A stretch of DNA of 64,000 nt from Vibrio aerogenes (GTDB lineage Bacteria > Pseudomonadota > Gammaproteobacteria > Enterobacterales > Vibrionaceae), in contig NZ_AP024861.1 in assembly GCF_024346755.1 (NCBI RefSeq), positions 1,364,001-1,428,000 on the forward strand. Direction: 5' to 3'. A program made the translations under genes and the position numbers. Shown here piece by piece: positions 19,899-30,119 of the stretch; position 1 is the stretch's first letter; every line of letters starts with the position of its first letter. The notes beneath the pieces are model-generated. The model made no database searches. It saw nothing but the letters and a program-made list of their open reading frames with translations, and had not been told where the DNA came from.

Positions 19899-22800
19899 AT
19901 GCGTCAATTTTTTAACCCTCTGTTGTTATCTGTATTAATAACAGTTGTGACTCACATTTCTTTCGTTAGTGCAGAGAGTATTCGTCTGGTTGGACCTACA
20001 GGCGAAGTTCGTTCTTCACCACAACTTAGTGGTATCGTCAAAGCTGATTCACTTCCTGAGTCATCGACTGGCGAGCCTTCATCTCTTTATGGCCCAACTT
20101 CAGGAAAGGAAACGCTTTGGTCGATAGCTTCGAAGCTCAGACCTTCGAATCAAGTCACTGTCCAGCAGACATTACTTGCAATTTATCAGCTGAATCCGCA
20201 ATCATTTGAATTGCAGAATATTCATAAGTTAATCCCGGGAAGTATGCTTAGGGTACCCTCGCTTGCACAAGTCAGTCGTTTAAAGAAAGATGAAGCGATG
20301 AGAGTAATGGCGGAGCATCAGCGTCGACTTAATGGCGTTGTTGGACAACCTCAAAGTCCTGTCAGAACCGTGTCGGCTCCTGCTGATTCAGCAGAATCAT
20401 CCCCACGCTCATCCCGAATTAATATTCAGCGGCAACCAGAAGCACAAAAACCAACGTCTGATCCGAAGATCGACAAGCAGGTAGTATCTGTTCCTGAGGC
20501 TGTGAGTAAAATTACAGAAGCGCCCAAAGCTGATCAATCACCTGAAGAAAAATTGCCTGTTCTTTCCCTTGCTCAAACAGAGACGGCATCATCTGGCTCT
20601 GAACTCCAGGCTTTGGAAGAGAAAAATCATCACTTAACAATGATGTTATCTAAAGTTCAGACTGAAGTGACTGATCTGAAAAGTGAATTGGGAGACAAAG
20701 ATAAGATTCGTTCAGAAGTAGAAAAACTTCTTGCTGCAGAACGGAAAAAAAGGGATGAGAAGCTGCGTTTAGATCCGACACCATTGGATTTACTGCTTGC
20801 GAATGGTTGGCTGGTTGCGGCATTGACCCTGATTCCGGGAGGATTAATTGCTTTTGCACTGGCGATGTTCCTTGGCCGGCGTTCATCTGCAGCAGAAGAT
20901 GAATCCACAAACCTTTCTCCGGCTACTGCTGAAGTAGATGATGAAGCTGTCAGTATTGGTGAAGCCAATATGGAAGATAGTGGAGAAGAGCTTGATGAAC
21001 TGATGTTGGATGATGATCTGTTCAGTGGAGGCGCAGATAAAGATGAAGATGATGAATCCGAGATAGATGAAAATGACGTTTTCGCCGAGCTGGAAGATGT
21101 TGATCTTGACTTAGACGATGATTCTGAAGAAGACCTGTTTGCGGGTATCGATGATGATGGTGATCTGGTTGATACTGATTTGGATGATTTATCGTCCGGT
21201 TCCAGTGATATTAGTGTCAACGGCGAAGATAAGGCAGTTGGTCTTGAAGAGATGGAAAAAGCGTTGGATGACGCTTCATTATCTTCAGATTTAGATGATG
21301 ATTTTGATCTGTCAGATTCTGGTGACGCAATTTCTCAGGATGAAATTGAGACGTTACTGGATGAAGACGGCCCATCTGAAGAGTTGGGTGCAGATTCAGT
21401 TGATCAGGGCATGCTGGATGATTTGTTATCCGATACTGAAATGGATGACTTCCTTGATGAAGAGCCCTCCTCTGAACATGATGATCTTGATAACGACTTA
21501 GATCTTTTACTAAATGAAGATTCTGACGATCAGTCAGCGATTGATTTTCTTGACTCTGAAGAAGAAAGTACAGAGCTTTTGGATGAACTTCTTGAGGAAG
21601 AGGACGTCGTCACAGATCTCTCTGATGAAAGTACAGAATTGCTTGATGAGTTGATTGATGAAAACTCAGAGGTCGCTCAGAAATCAGAACCGATGGATTG
21701 GGATCAAGAGCTTGATGAACTGACAGGCGACGACACTCCTGATGAGGACATAGATTTCTCCGGAGCTGATACCTTAGATGAATTATTAGAAGAAAGTGAG
21801 TTGCCTGCTGGCAGCGATTTCGAAGAAGACAGCGCTGATTTACTTGATGAATTTATTGATGCTGATGATTCTTCGGCGACTGACGATATTGTCGATTTTG
21901 ATACCCAAGATGATGTTGATGATTTATTAGAAGAATCTCCGATTGATGACGGTACAGAGCTGTTTGATGAGTTGTTAGAGATTGAGCGTGATACGGAAAA
22001 CTCAAACCTCGATGATGAAGATTTCAATCGCGAAGATTTTATTGATGATTTGATTAGTTCCGCACCAGACGCTGATCCTCTGTTGGATGAGACCGGACCG
22101 GAGGATGAAAAAGCTGAATCCGGGGATAATCTGAAACAGCGCGAAAGCGTTGTTGAAAACGAATTTGGCATACCACAAGACTCTGACTGGTTAGTTGATG
22201 AGGATGAGGAAGAATCTGGTGATGATAGTGGATTTGAATTACCAGATTTTGATGAAGCCGAAGCGTTGGCTGAAGTAGAAGATTTATCTGATTTTCTTGA
22301 TGAAACAGTTCATCCGGAATCAGACATTGAGCAGGAACCCACTCAGGCAAAGTCACATACAGCTAATGATGATCTTGATTTATCCGACTCTGATAAATCA
22401 ACAGACACATTAGCTGGTGAAACAGAAAATTTAGATTTACCGACAGAGTCTGCTGCAGATGAGTGGTCTGATGAACTATCTGATGATGAATTTGAGTCAA
22501 AGATAACGGAAAGCGATGCCGATCTGTTGGATGAATTGGATGATCTGGATGTTTCGGACTTAGACGATTTGACGACTGAGCTGGAAGATGAATCTGTCAC
22601 TGAACCGGAATCAGCGCAGGCTGAAGCTGAGTTAACGGAAACCGAAGCTGAAGAAGAGATTGCGCAAGAAAGCGATGCCGATCTGTTTGATGAGTTGGAT
22701 GATCTGGATGTTTCGGACTTAGACGATCTGACGACTGAGCTGGAAGATGAATCTGTCATTGAACCGGAATCAGAGCAGGCTGAAGCTGAGTTAACGGAAA

Positions 22801-25748
22801 CCGAAGCTGAAGAAGAGATTGCGCAAGAAAGCGATGCCGATCTGTTTGATGAGTTGGATGATCTGGATGTTTCGGACTTAGACGATTTGACGACTGAGCC
22901 GGAAGATGAATCTGTCATTGAACCGGAATCAGAGCAGGCTGAAGCTGAGTTGACAGAAACCGCAGCTGGAGAAGAGATTGCACAAGAAAGCGATGCCGAT
23001 CTGTTTGATGAGTTGGATGATCTGGATGTTTCGGACTTAGACGATCTGACGACTGAGCTGGAAGACGAACCTGCCATTGAGCCGGCATCAGAGCAGGCTG
23101 AAGCTGAGTTGACAGAAACCGCAGCTGAAGAAGAGATTGCACAAGAAAGCGATGCCGATCTGTTTGATGAGTTGGATGATCTGGATGTTTCGGACTTAGA
23201 CGATCTGACGACCGAGCTGGAAGATGAATCTGTCATTGAACCGGAATCAGAGCAGGCTGAAGCTGAGTTGACAGAAACCGCAGCTGAAGAAGAGATTGGA
23301 CAAGAAAGCGATGTCGATCTGTTGGATGATCTGGATGTTTCTGATTTAGACGATCTGACAACCGAGCTGGAAGATGAATCTGTCATTGAACCGGAATCAG
23401 AGCAGGCTGAAGCTGAGTTGACAGAAACCGCAGCTGAAGAAGAGATTGCACAAGAAAGCGATGCCGATCTGTTTGATGAGTTGGATGATCTGGATGTTTC
23501 GGACTTAGACGATCTGACGACCGAGCTGGAAGACGAACCTGCCATTGAACCGGAATCAGAGCAGGCTGAAGCAGAATTGACAGAAACCGCAGCTGAAGAA
23601 GAGATTGGACAAGAAGAAAGCGATGCCGATCTGTTTGATGAGCTGGATGAAGTTGACTTTGACGTGCAGCCTGCAGAGGAAGCAGAGGAAGATGCTCCGG
23701 CAGAGATGACGGAAGCACCGGCTGATGAGATTGAGTCAGAGCCGGAAGTGCCGGACGAAGCGCTGGCTGATATCCCGGAAATCGAAGATGAAGCGACTCT
23801 GTTTGATGAGCTGGATGAAGTTGACTTTGACGTGCAGCCTGCAGAGGAAGCAGAGGAAGATGTTCCGGCAGAGATGACGGAAGCACCGGCTGATGAGATT
23901 GAGTCAGAAACGGAAGTGCCGGATGAAGCGCTGGCCGATATCCCGGAAATCGAAGATGAAGCGACTCTGTTTGATGAGCTGGATGAAGTTGACTTTGACG
24001 TGCAGCCTGCAGAGGAAGCAGAAGAAGATGTTCCGGCAGAGTTGATGGAAGCACCGGCTGATGAGATTGAGTCAGAGCCGGAAGTGCCGGATGAAGCGCT
24101 GGCTGATATCCCGGAAATCGAAGATGACGAGGCTCTGTTTGATGAGCTGGATGAAGTTGACTTTGACGCGCAGCCTGCAGAGGAAGATGTTCCGGCAGAG
24201 ATGACGGAAGCACCGGCTGATGAGATTGAGTCAGAGCCGGAAGTGCCGGATGAAGCGCTGGCTGAGATCCCGGAAATCGAAGATGAAGCGGCTCTGTTTG
24301 ATGAGCTGGATGAAGTTGACTTTGACGTGCAGCCTGCAGAGGAAGATGTTCCGGCAGAGATGACGGAAACACAGGCTGATGAGATTGAGTCAGAGCCGGA
24401 AGAGCCGGACGAAGCGCTGGCTGATATCCCGGAAATCGAAGATGAAGCGGCTCTGTTTGATGAGCTGGATGAAGTTGACTTTGACGCACCGTCTGCAGAG
24501 GAAGATGTTCCGGCAGAGATGACGGAAGCACCGGCTGATGAGATTGAGTCAGAGCCGGAAGTGCCGGATGAAGCGCTGGCTGAGATCCCGGAAATCGAAG
24601 ATGAAGCGGCTCTGTTTGATGAGCTGGATGAAGTTGACTTTGACGTGCAGCCTGCAGAGGAAGCAGAGGAAGATGTTCCGGCAGAGATGACAGAAGCACT
24701 GGCTGATGAGATTGAGTCAGAGCCGGAAGAGCCGGACGAAGCGCTGGCTGATATCCCGGAAATCGAAGATGAAGCGACTCTGTTTGATGAAGAAGATCAA
24801 GAGAACGTTATTTTATCTGATGATGAATTGCCTGATTTTGGTGAAGAAGAAGCATTGGAAGCCTTCTCTTCACAGGATGAATCTGAGCCTGTTGCTTTTG
24901 AAGAAAACTCATTTATTGATGATGTTGATTTACCTGAATTTGACGAAAAAGATGCGCTGTCTCTTTTGTCTGAAGATGAAGGCGGGCCAGATCTTCCGGA
25001 GAAAGAAAGTCAATTGCCTGAAAGTGATGGGGCAGATTTTGTTTCTTCGGTGCAGCCCGGAACTTCGGATACAGCGTATCAATCTCAGGCCGCTGTAGAT
25101 GTTGAAACTGCTGAACAGGATATTCCGGCTGCAGATTTTGATGAGGAGACGCTTCATCAGCTCTTGACGGAAGATGACACGGGAACTTCTGGCTCGTTTA
25201 CATTTGATCCAAACATGGACGAGGATACGATGTTTAGTGCCGGTATGGATATTGAGTCCATGCTGGACATGGGAGGAGAAGACTGGAAAGGATTTAAGCT
25301 CTCTCCGGAACAGCAGGCTTCTATATCCGAAGATGTTCCTGAAGACCAGAAAGATATCTGGAGAGATGATCTTCAGGTTCATGAACCTCAGGCAGACCTG
25401 GAAAACTGGGCTGTTCAGGATGACTTAGCAGAAGATGGTTCAGAAAGGCATTTATCCATTGATGAACTGATGGCTCAGGTCGATGCAGAAGGCGGAGAAT
25501 TTGACGACGCTGATTTCAAACTGGATGTTGGATTGAATGAATTTCCTGATGTGATTGGTGAAGTGGAAAATATTGATGTGGATAATAACTCTGAAGCTGC
25601 CGGTAAATTAGATTTAGCAAAAATTTACATCGAAATGAATGATAACAAAGGAGCAATTAAACTGCTCGAACAGGCGATTGTTGATGGAAATGATGATATT
25701 CGCCGCGCCGCTAAGCAATTAATTGATGGGTTGAACGGTAAGCGTTAA
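19899..25748 (+). CDS. hubP: Polar landmark protein HubP (FimV family), repeat-expanded
   Basis: A 1949-residue very acidic protein. Order: signal peptide (residues 1-26), periplasmic LysM-type peptidoglycan-binding domain (about 60-128, LWSIASKLRP to LIPGSMLRVP), proline/serine linker, coiled coil (about 235-292), one membrane segment (about 300-328), then about 1,550 cytoplasmic residues rich in Asp/Glu, and a C-terminal FimV-type TPR domain (LDLAKIYIEMNDNKGAIKLLEQA, about 1908-1935). In V. cholerae HubP sits at this locus between glnS and truA and recruits ParA1, chemotaxis and flagellar-number proteins to the cell pole. The cytoplasmic part holds two tandem-repeat families (22509-23615 and 23616-24770). 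Confidence 0.93.
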   Translation: MRQFFNPLLLSVLITVVTHISFVSAESIRLVGPTGEVRSSPQLSGIVKADSLPESSTGEPSSLYGPTSGKETLWSIASKLRPSNQVTVQQTLLAIYQLNPQSFELQNIHKLIPGSMLRVPSLAQVSRLKKDEAMRVMAEHQRRLNGVVGQPQSPVRTVSAPADSAESSPRSSRINIQRQPEAQKPTSDPKIDKQVVSVPEAVSKITEAPKADQSPEEKLPVLSLAQTETASSGSELQALEEKNHHLTMMLSKVQTEVTDLKSELGDKDKIRSEVEKLLAAERKKRDEKLRLDPTPLDLLLANGWLVAALTLIPGGLIAFALAMFLGRRSSAAEDESTNLSPATAEVDDEAVSIGEANMEDSGEELDELMLDDDLFSGGADKDEDDESEIDENDVFAELEDVDLDLDDDSEEDLFAGIDDDGDLVDTDLDDLSSGSSDISVNGEDKAVGLEEMEKALDDASLSSDLDDDFDLSDSGDAISQDEIETLLDEDGPSEELGADSVDQGMLDDLLSDTEMDDFLDEEPSSEHDDLDNDLDLLLNEDSDDQSAIDFLDSEEESTELLDELLEEEDVVTDLSDESTELLDELIDENSEVAQKSEPMDWDQELDELTGDDTPDEDIDFSGADTLDELLEESELPAGSDFEEDSADLLDEFIDADDSSATDDIVDFDTQDDVDDLLEESPIDDGTELFDELLEIERDTENSNLDDEDFNREDFIDDLISSAPDADPLLDETGPEDEKAESGDNLKQRESVVENEFGIPQDSDWLVDEDEEESGDDSGFELPDFDEAEALAEVEDLSDFLDETVHPESDIEQEPTQAKSHTANDDLDLSDSDKSTDTLAGETENLDLPTESAADEWSDELSDDEFESKITESDADLLDELDDLDVSDLDDLTTELEDESVTEPESAQAEAELTETEAEEEIAQESDADLFDELDDLDVSDLDDLTTELEDESVIEPESEQAEAELTETEAEEEIAQESDADLFDELDDLDVSDLDDLTTEPEDESVIEPESEQAEAELTETAAGEEIAQESDADLFDELDDLDVSDLDDLTTELEDEPAIEPASEQAEAELTETAAEEEIAQESDADLFDELDDLDVSDLDDLTTELEDESVIEPESEQAEAELTETAAEEEIGQESDVDLLDDLDVSDLDDLTTELEDESVIEPESEQAEAELTETAAEEEIAQESDADLFDELDDLDVSDLDDLTTELEDEPAIEPESEQAEAELTETAAEEEIGQEESDADLFDELDEVDFDVQPAEEAEEDAPAEMTEAPADEIESEPEVPDEALADIPEIEDEATLFDELDEVDFDVQPAEEAEEDVPAEMTEAPADEIESETEVPDEALADIPEIEDEATLFDELDEVDFDVQPAEEAEEDVPAELMEAPADEIESEPEVPDEALADIPEIEDDEALFDELDEVDFDAQPAEEDVPAEMTEAPADEIESEPEVPDEALAEIPEIEDEAALFDELDEVDFDVQPAEEDVPAEMTETQADEIESEPEEPDEALADIPEIEDEAALFDELDEVDFDAPSAEEDVPAEMTEAPADEIESEPEVPDEALAEIPEIEDEAALFDELDEVDFDVQPAEEAEEDVPAEMTEALADEIESEPEEPDEALADIPEIEDEATLFDEEDQENVILSDDELPDFGEEEALEAFSSQDESEPVAFEENSFIDDVDLPEFDEKDALSLLSEDEGGPDLPEKESQLPESDGADFVSSVQPGTSDTAYQSQAAVDVETAEQDIPAADFDEETLHQLLTEDDTGTSGSFTFDPNMDEDTMFSAGMDIESMLDMGGEDWKGFKLSPEQQASISEDVPEDQKDIWRDDLQVHEPQADLENWAVQDDLAEDGSERHLSIDELMAQVDAEGGEFDDADFKLDVGLNEFPDVIGEVENIDVDNNSEAAGKLDLAKIYIEMNDNKGAIKLLEQAIVDGNDDIRRAAKQLIDGLNGKR
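22509..23615 (+). repeat. HubP repeat family A: 7 acidic repeats of 53 residues
   Basis: Seven head-to-tail in-frame copies of a 159-bp unit (53 residues: ESDADLFDELDDLDVSDLDD, then a TTELEDE-centred half). Copy 6 lacks three residues and copy 7 has one extra Glu. Copies are nearly identical in DNA as well as protein, which points to recent duplication or gene conversion. Variants alternate (EDESVIEPE, EDEPAIEPE). Confidence 0.92.
23616..24770 (+). repeat. HubP repeat family B: 7 acidic repeats of 53-58 residues
   Basis: Seven in-frame copies directly after family A, of 58, 56, 56, 53, 53, 53 and 56 residues. Each has LFDELDEVDFD, a PAEMTEAPADEIESEPE segment and PDEALADIPEIED. Length differences come from presence or absence of EEA in the middle. 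The first copy begins with the family A start ESDADLFDELD, so the families share an ancestor. Confidence 0.92.
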
Positions 25749-25809
25749 GCATTAGAAATTACTGAAATATCGTATTATACTTCCGGGCCTGTTTACTATA
25801 GAGATTAAG

Positions 25810-26604
25810 ATGATGAGAATCGCTTTAGGTGTGGAGTATGACGGAGCTCATTATTTTGGTTGGCAGCGACAAAAAGAAGTGCAGAGTATTCAGCAAAAAC
25901 TGGAGGCTGCACTCTCTCAGGTAGCTAACCATCCGGTTGAAGTTCAGTGTGCAGGCCGCACTGATGCCGGTGTTCACGGAACCGGGCAGGTTGTTCATTT
26001 TGATACAGATTCGAGGCGTCATCAGGCTGCATGGACAATGGGTGTAAATGCGAACTTACCCCGGGATATTGCTGTATTATGGGCGAAAGAAGTTTCAGAT
26101 GATTTTCATGCCCGTTTTTCTGCAACAGCAAGGCGCTATCGTTACATTATATATAATCATAATTTACGGCCGGGTATATATGCTTCAGGTGTCAGCCATT
26201 ATCATGGTGATATTTGTGCTGAAAGGATGCATCTGGCCGGGCAATATTTATTGGGTGAAAATGATTTCACTTCTTTTCGGGCTGCACATTGTCAATCCAA
26301 GAGTCCATGGCGAAATGTGATGCATTTAAATGTGAGCCGCTTTCAACGCTATATTGTGATTGATATTAAAGCGAATGCTTTTGTTCATCATATGGTAAGA
26401 AATATCGCTGGTAGCCTGATCACGGTCGGAAAAGGTGATCAGGAACCTGAGTGGATCGAGTGGTTGTTGCAGGCTAAAGACCGGAAACTTGCCTCTGCGA
26501 CAGCAAAGCCTGATGGTTTGTACCTGGTTGAGGTCGATTATCCGGATGAGTATCATTTACCTCCTCATCCTGTTGGACCTTTGTTTTTGTCTGATGAATT
26601 ATGA
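25810..26604 (+). CDS. truA: tRNA pseudouridine(38-40) synthase TruA
   Basis: A 264-residue pseudouridine synthase acting on U38-U40 in the tRNA anticodon stem. The catalytic aspartate is in [19 protein letters not shown] (about residue 53). [11 protein letters not shown] and [13 protein letters not shown] are further family blocks. The start at 25810 (ATG ATG) gives the usual N-terminus [17 protein letters not shown]; one codon uncertainty remains. Confidence 0.96.
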   Translation: MMRIALGVEYDGAHYFGWQRQKEVQSIQQKLEAALSQVANHPVEVQCAGRTDAGVHGTGQVVHFDTDSRRHQAAWTMGVNANLPRDIAVLWAKEVSDDFHARFSATARRYRYIIYNHNLRPGIYASGVSHYHGDICAERMHLAGQYLLGENDFTSFRAAHCQSKSPWRNVMHLNVSRFQRYIVIDIKANAFVHHMVRNIAGSLITVGKGDQEPEWIEWLLQAKDRKLASATAKPDGLYLVEVDYPDEYHLPPHPVGPLFLSDEL

Positions 26605-26747
26605 TGGCTCCTGTTTCTGTCATGTTCAGATAGGTACAACCAGTTTTTTATCTACATGCGAAGGTTTATGTGGTTTAATTCTTTGCGTTTTGTTTTCGAA
26701 TGATTTTCTTTTGCTGCGTTGCAAGAGAAAGAGGAAAAAGGTCTTCC

Positions 26748-27665
26748 ATGAGTTGGCTCGAAAAGATTTTAGAAAAAAGTAACATAGTAAGCTCACGTAA
26801 AGCGTCTATTCCTGAAGGTGTATGGACGAAATGTACATCATGTGAACAGGTTCTCTATTACGCTGAATTAGAGCGGAATTTAGAAGTTTGTCCAAAATGT
26901 AATCACCACATGCGGATGAAAGCGCGGCGACGGATTGAAACGTTTTTGGATGCTGATAACCGGGTGGAAATCGGAGATGATTTAGAACCTCAGGACAAGC
27001 TGAAGTTTAAAGATTCCAAGCGTTATAAAGAGCGCATTGCGGCCGCACAGAAGAATAGTGGGGAAAAAGATGCGCTGATTGTCATGAAGGGTGAATTATT
27101 GGGAATGCCTTTAGTTGCCTGTGCGTTTGAGTTTTCTTTTATGGGCGGTTCCATGGGCTCAGTTGTTGGTGCCCGCTTTGTTAAAGCCGTTGAAGCAGCA
27201 ATTGAAAACCAATGTGGTCTGGTTTGTTTTTCTGCCAGTGGCGGCGCTCGTATGCAAGAAGCCCTGATGTCTCTGATGCAAATGGCAAAAACAAGCGCTG
27301 CATTAGAGCGACTTTCTCAGAAAGGATTACCGTTTATTTCCGTGATGACAGATCCAACAATGGGCGGTGTATCTGCAAGTCTGGCGATGCTCGGAGACAT
27401 TAATATTGGTGAACCTAAAGCATTAATTGGTTTCGCTGGCCGCCGGGTGATAGAGCAAACTGTTCGTGAAGATTTACCAGACGGGTTCCAGCGTAGTGAA
27501 TTTTTGCTTGAACATGGCGCTATTGATATGATCGTTGACCGTCGTGAGATGCGTGAACGGATTGCGGGGCTGATTGCCAAGCTGACTAACACCTCAGTTC
27601 AGATCAGTGAGTCAGTACTTCCAGAGCCAGCTTATTCAGTTCCCGAAGCCGAAAATGAAGAGTAA
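26748..27665 (+). CDS. accD: Acetyl-CoA carboxylase carboxyltransferase subunit beta
   Basis: A 305-residue AccD. The N-terminal four-cysteine zinc ribbon is visible in CTSC and CPKC (about residues 27-49), and the crotonase-like core has [22 protein letters not shown] and [10 protein letters not shown]. With AccA it moves the carboxyl group from biotin to acetyl-CoA, the first committed step of fatty-acid synthesis. ATG 26748 matches the family start MSWLEKIL and follows AAAGGT; the in-frame codon at 26700 is rejected. Confidence 0.97.
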   Translation: MSWLEKILEKSNIVSSRKASIPEGVWTKCTSCEQVLYYAELERNLEVCPKCNHHMRMKARRRIETFLDADNRVEIGDDLEPQDKLKFKDSKRYKERIAAAQKNSGEKDALIVMKGELLGMPLVACAFEFSFMGGSMGSVVGARFVKAVEAAIENQCGLVCFSASGGARMQEALMSLMQMAKTSAALERLSQKGLPFISVMTDPTMGGVSASLAMLGDINIGEPKALIGFAGRRVIEQTVREDLPDGFQRSEFLLEHGAIDMIVDRREMRERIAGLIAKLTNTSVQISESVLPEPAYSVPEAENEE

Positions 27666-27695
27666 GAACTCTGTTAACAGAGTTATTTTAGCCTC

Positions 27696-28967
27696 ATGAA
27701 TCAAAACATTGTCCCACAAGCCACATCTTCGCTACCGGTGTGGCTTGATTATTTATCCAATATTCATTCCTCTGCAATTGATCTTGGTCTTGAACGCGTC
27801 CAGATCGTTGCCGGGCGTGCAGATTTATGCAAGCCTGCTCCTTTAGTGATTACTGTTGCCGGAACAAATGGTAAGGGTTCTACTTGTGCATTGATTGAGT
27901 CTATCCTGCTTGAAGCAGGGTATACGGTTGGTGTTTACAGTTCGCCACACCTGATTCGTTATACAGAACGAGTGCGGGTGAATGGTAAAGAGTTAACTGA
28001 AGAAGACCATTGCCGTGCTTTTGATTTTATAGAAAAGCATCGTCAGGACGTGAGCCTTAGCTATTTTGAATTCGGTACACTAGCTGCCTTAGCTCTGTTG
28101 AAACAAGCCAGACTGGATGTTGTGGTCCTGGAAGTTGGTCTGGGGGGGCGTCTGGATGCAACTAACGTTGTTGACCATGATATTTCTGTGATTACCAGTC
28201 TTGCCATAGATCATACCGACTGGCTTGGTGATGATATTGAACAAATAGGTTATGAGAAAGCTGGTATTTTCCGCGCCGGAAGACCGGCAATTTGTGGTCA
28301 ATATCAACCACCATCAAGTGTTGCCGGTTACGCCGATGAAATCGGTGCAACACTGTATCAGGCCGGTATCCAGTATGATCATTCGGTCAGTGATGGTGTA
28401 TGGTCCTGGAAAAATGGTGCTTTTGAGTTAGATCAGCTACCGTTACCTGGTTTACCGTTGCCGAATGCGGCCACGGCGTTGATGACTCTTCAGTGCTCAG
28501 GGCTCGAAATTACTGATGTACAGGTTGTTCAGGGGCTGAAAAAAGCTGCGTTACCCGGAAGAATGCAGGAAATAAATGATTCTCCGTTAATTATTCTGGA
28601 TGTTGCACACAACCCGCATTCTGCATCTTACCTCGCCGGTCAGATATCCCGAAAGTATCCGGAACGGCATATTCATATCGTCATTGGTATGTTGCATGAT
28701 AAAGATATTGCCGGGACTGTATCGGCATTAATGCCAATTGCTGGTCACTGGTATCCGGCGTCACTTCAGGGGCCGAGAGCTGCGTCAGCAGCAGAAATCA
28801 AACGGCACTTACCTGAATTGTCAGCCAGCGAGACTTACTCATCGCCTGCAGAAGCTTTTGAAGCTGCAATGACACATGTTTTCGGGGATGATGTCATACT
28901 TGTGGTTGGATCGTTTTTTACGATTGGAGAAGTCTTGGATTGTTGGCAAAAACGGGAGGAGTCTTAG
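27696..28967 (+). CDS. folC: Bifunctional dihydrofolate/tetrahydrofolate synthase FolC
   Basis: A 423-residue Mur-ligase-like enzyme that adds glutamate to dihydropteroate and to folates. The P-loop is VAGTNGKGSTC (about residues 53-62); YSSPHLIRYTERVRVNG and LEVGLGGRLDATNVVD are FolC signatures, and DVAHNPHSA lies in the C-terminal domain. It follows accD by 30 bp and precedes dedD by 2 bp, as in E. coli and V. cholerae. Confidence 0.96.
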   Translation: MNQNIVPQATSSLPVWLDYLSNIHSSAIDLGLERVQIVAGRADLCKPAPLVITVAGTNGKGSTCALIESILLEAGYTVGVYSSPHLIRYTERVRVNGKELTEEDHCRAFDFIEKHRQDVSLSYFEFGTLAALALLKQARLDVVVLEVGLGGRLDATNVVDHDISVITSLAIDHTDWLGDDIEQIGYEKAGIFRAGRPAICGQYQPPSSVAGYADEIGATLYQAGIQYDHSVSDGVWSWKNGAFELDQLPLPGLPLPNAATALMTLQCSGLEITDVQVVQGLKKAALPGRMQEINDSPLIILDVAHNPHSASYLAGQISRKYPERHIHIVIGMLHDKDIAGTVSALMPIAGHWYPASLQGPRAASAAEIKRHLPELSASETYSSPAEAFEAAMTHVFGDDVILVVGSFFTIGEVLDCWQKREES

Positions 28968-28969
28968 GA

Positions 28970-29527
28970 ATGGCAAGCCGGTTTCAAAGTCGTCTGGTCG
29001 GAACAATTGTTCTGGTTGCTTTAGGTGTCATCATTCTTCCGGATATTCTGGATGGCCATAAGACACGCTATAAAGAAGATATCGCAAGTATCCCGCTTAA
29101 GCCTGAAGTGGGAGAAGATTCCGGACAATATGAAATATTGTCCCCGGAAGAGAGTCAGACTGAGCTTCCTGAGTCACCGGTAGAGCCGAAAGAAACGGTG
29201 GCAGAATCGCAGAGACCAAATCCAGCGGCTGAGATGACTGATACTGTAGCGACTACACCTAAAGAAGTGCCTGAAGTTAATGAATATAAGGATAGTGGGT
29301 GGATTATTCAGTTGATGGCTTTAAAGAACAGCGAGAATGCGAAGAAGCTTGTGGCTGATTTGCAAAAGCGTGGCTTTATCGCTCATACAAAATCAGAGCA
29401 TGGATATACCCGGGTGATCATTGGTCCTGATGTCTCAAAAGAAAAACTGGAGCAACAGATCATCGAGTTACAAAAAATAACGGGATCTAAAGGTCAATTG
29501 CTTAAATTTAAGCCGCTAAATCCGTAA
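28970..29527 (+). CDS. dedD: SPOR-domain cell-division protein DedD
   Basis: A 185-residue protein with an N-terminal membrane segment (LVGTIVLVALGVIILPDIL, about residues 7-25), a Pro/Glu-rich periplasmic linker, and a C-terminal SPOR domain (about 105-183, DSGWIIQLMALKNSENAKKLVADLQKRG is split across its start) that binds denuded septal peptidoglycan. ATG 28970 (MASRFQSR) matches the family; the upstream in-frame codon lies inside folC. Two bases separate it from folC. Confidence 0.92.
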   Translation: MASRFQSRLVGTIVLVALGVIILPDILDGHKTRYKEDIASIPLKPEVGEDSGQYEILSPEESQTELPESPVEPKETVAESQRPNPAAEMTDTVATTPKEVPEVNEYKDSGWIIQLMALKNSENAKKLVADLQKRGFIAHTKSEHGYTRVIIGPDVSKEKLEQQIIELQKITGSKGQLLKFKPLNP

Positions 29528-29541
29528 GAAAACGTTTGCGT
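29526..29541. promoter_or_regulatory. PurR operator ahead of cvpA-purF
   Basis: AAGAAAACGTTTGCGT matches the PurR palindrome ACGCAAACGTTTGCGT at 14 of 16 bases. It overlaps the likely -35 region (TTTGCG, 29535-29540), with a TAAAAT -10 at 29557-29562. E. coli cvpA-purF is controlled in the same way. Confidence 0.8.
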
Positions 29542-29589
29542 CGCTATTTTTTCTGTTAAAATGCGCGCCATCTTAGAATGAGTGAACAT

Positions 29590-30081
29590 ATGAATTGGTT
29601 AGATATTGTCATTTTAAGTGTGATTGGCCTGTCGGCTTTTATCAGTTTAATCCGGGGGTTTACTAAGGAAGCCTTATCACTGGTGACCTGGTTAGGTGCT
29701 TTTTTCGTAGCAAGTCATTATTATCAGAAATTAGCTATTTATTTAACCAGTATTCAGGATGAGATGTTTCGCAGTGGCGCCGCGATTGCTGCGTTGTTTA
29801 TTGCAACGTTAATTGTCGGTGCAGTTGTCAATTATGTTGTTGCACAACTTGTACAAAAAACAGGCCTTTCTGGTACTGATCGGGTCCTCGGAGTGGTATT
29901 TGGTGGTTTCCGTGGAGTGTTGATTGTTGCCGCAGTATTGTTTTTTATGGATGCGTTTACCGCATTCCCTAGCGCTGAGTGGTGGAAAAACTCACAGTTG
30001 GTTCCGCAGTTTAGCTGGATTATTGTGCAGTTTTTTGAGCACTTGCAGACATCATCAAGTTTTCTTTCCGGCACAGTTTAG
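29590..30081 (+). CDS. cvpA: CvpA family inner membrane protein
   Basis: A 163-residue protein with four membrane segments. MNWLDIVILSVIGLSAFISL, SLIRGFTKEALSLVTW and KTGLSGTDRVLGVVFG are the CvpA family blocks. It is needed for colicin V production in E. coli and its general role in the envelope is unclear. ATG 29590 aligns with the E. coli start; an in-frame ATG at 29578 is possible. It is 38 bp upstream of purF, with which it is cotranscribed under a PurR site. Confidence 0.92.
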   Translation: MNWLDIVILSVIGLSAFISLIRGFTKEALSLVTWLGAFFVASHYYQKLAIYLTSIQDEMFRSGAAIAALFIATLIVGAVVNYVVAQLVQKTGLSGTDRVLGVVFGGFRGVLIVAAVLFFMDAFTAFPSAEWWKNSQLVPQFSWIIVQFFEHLQTSSSFLSGTV

Positions 30082-30119
30082 GCTTGAGCCGGAAAATGTC
30101 GTAAATCGAGGATTAAGAC

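Noticed and set aside
22343..24699. Two long minus-strand open frames of 400 and 438 codons inside hubP
   Set aside because: They arise because the repeats have lengths divisible by three and lack stops in the opposite frames; the translations are low-complexity Ser or Pro/Gln/His strings with no family resemblance.
22509..24770. Regular repeats considered as a CRISPR array or other non-coding repeat
   Set aside because: Units are 150-174 bp, contiguous without spacers, and lie in frame inside hubP.
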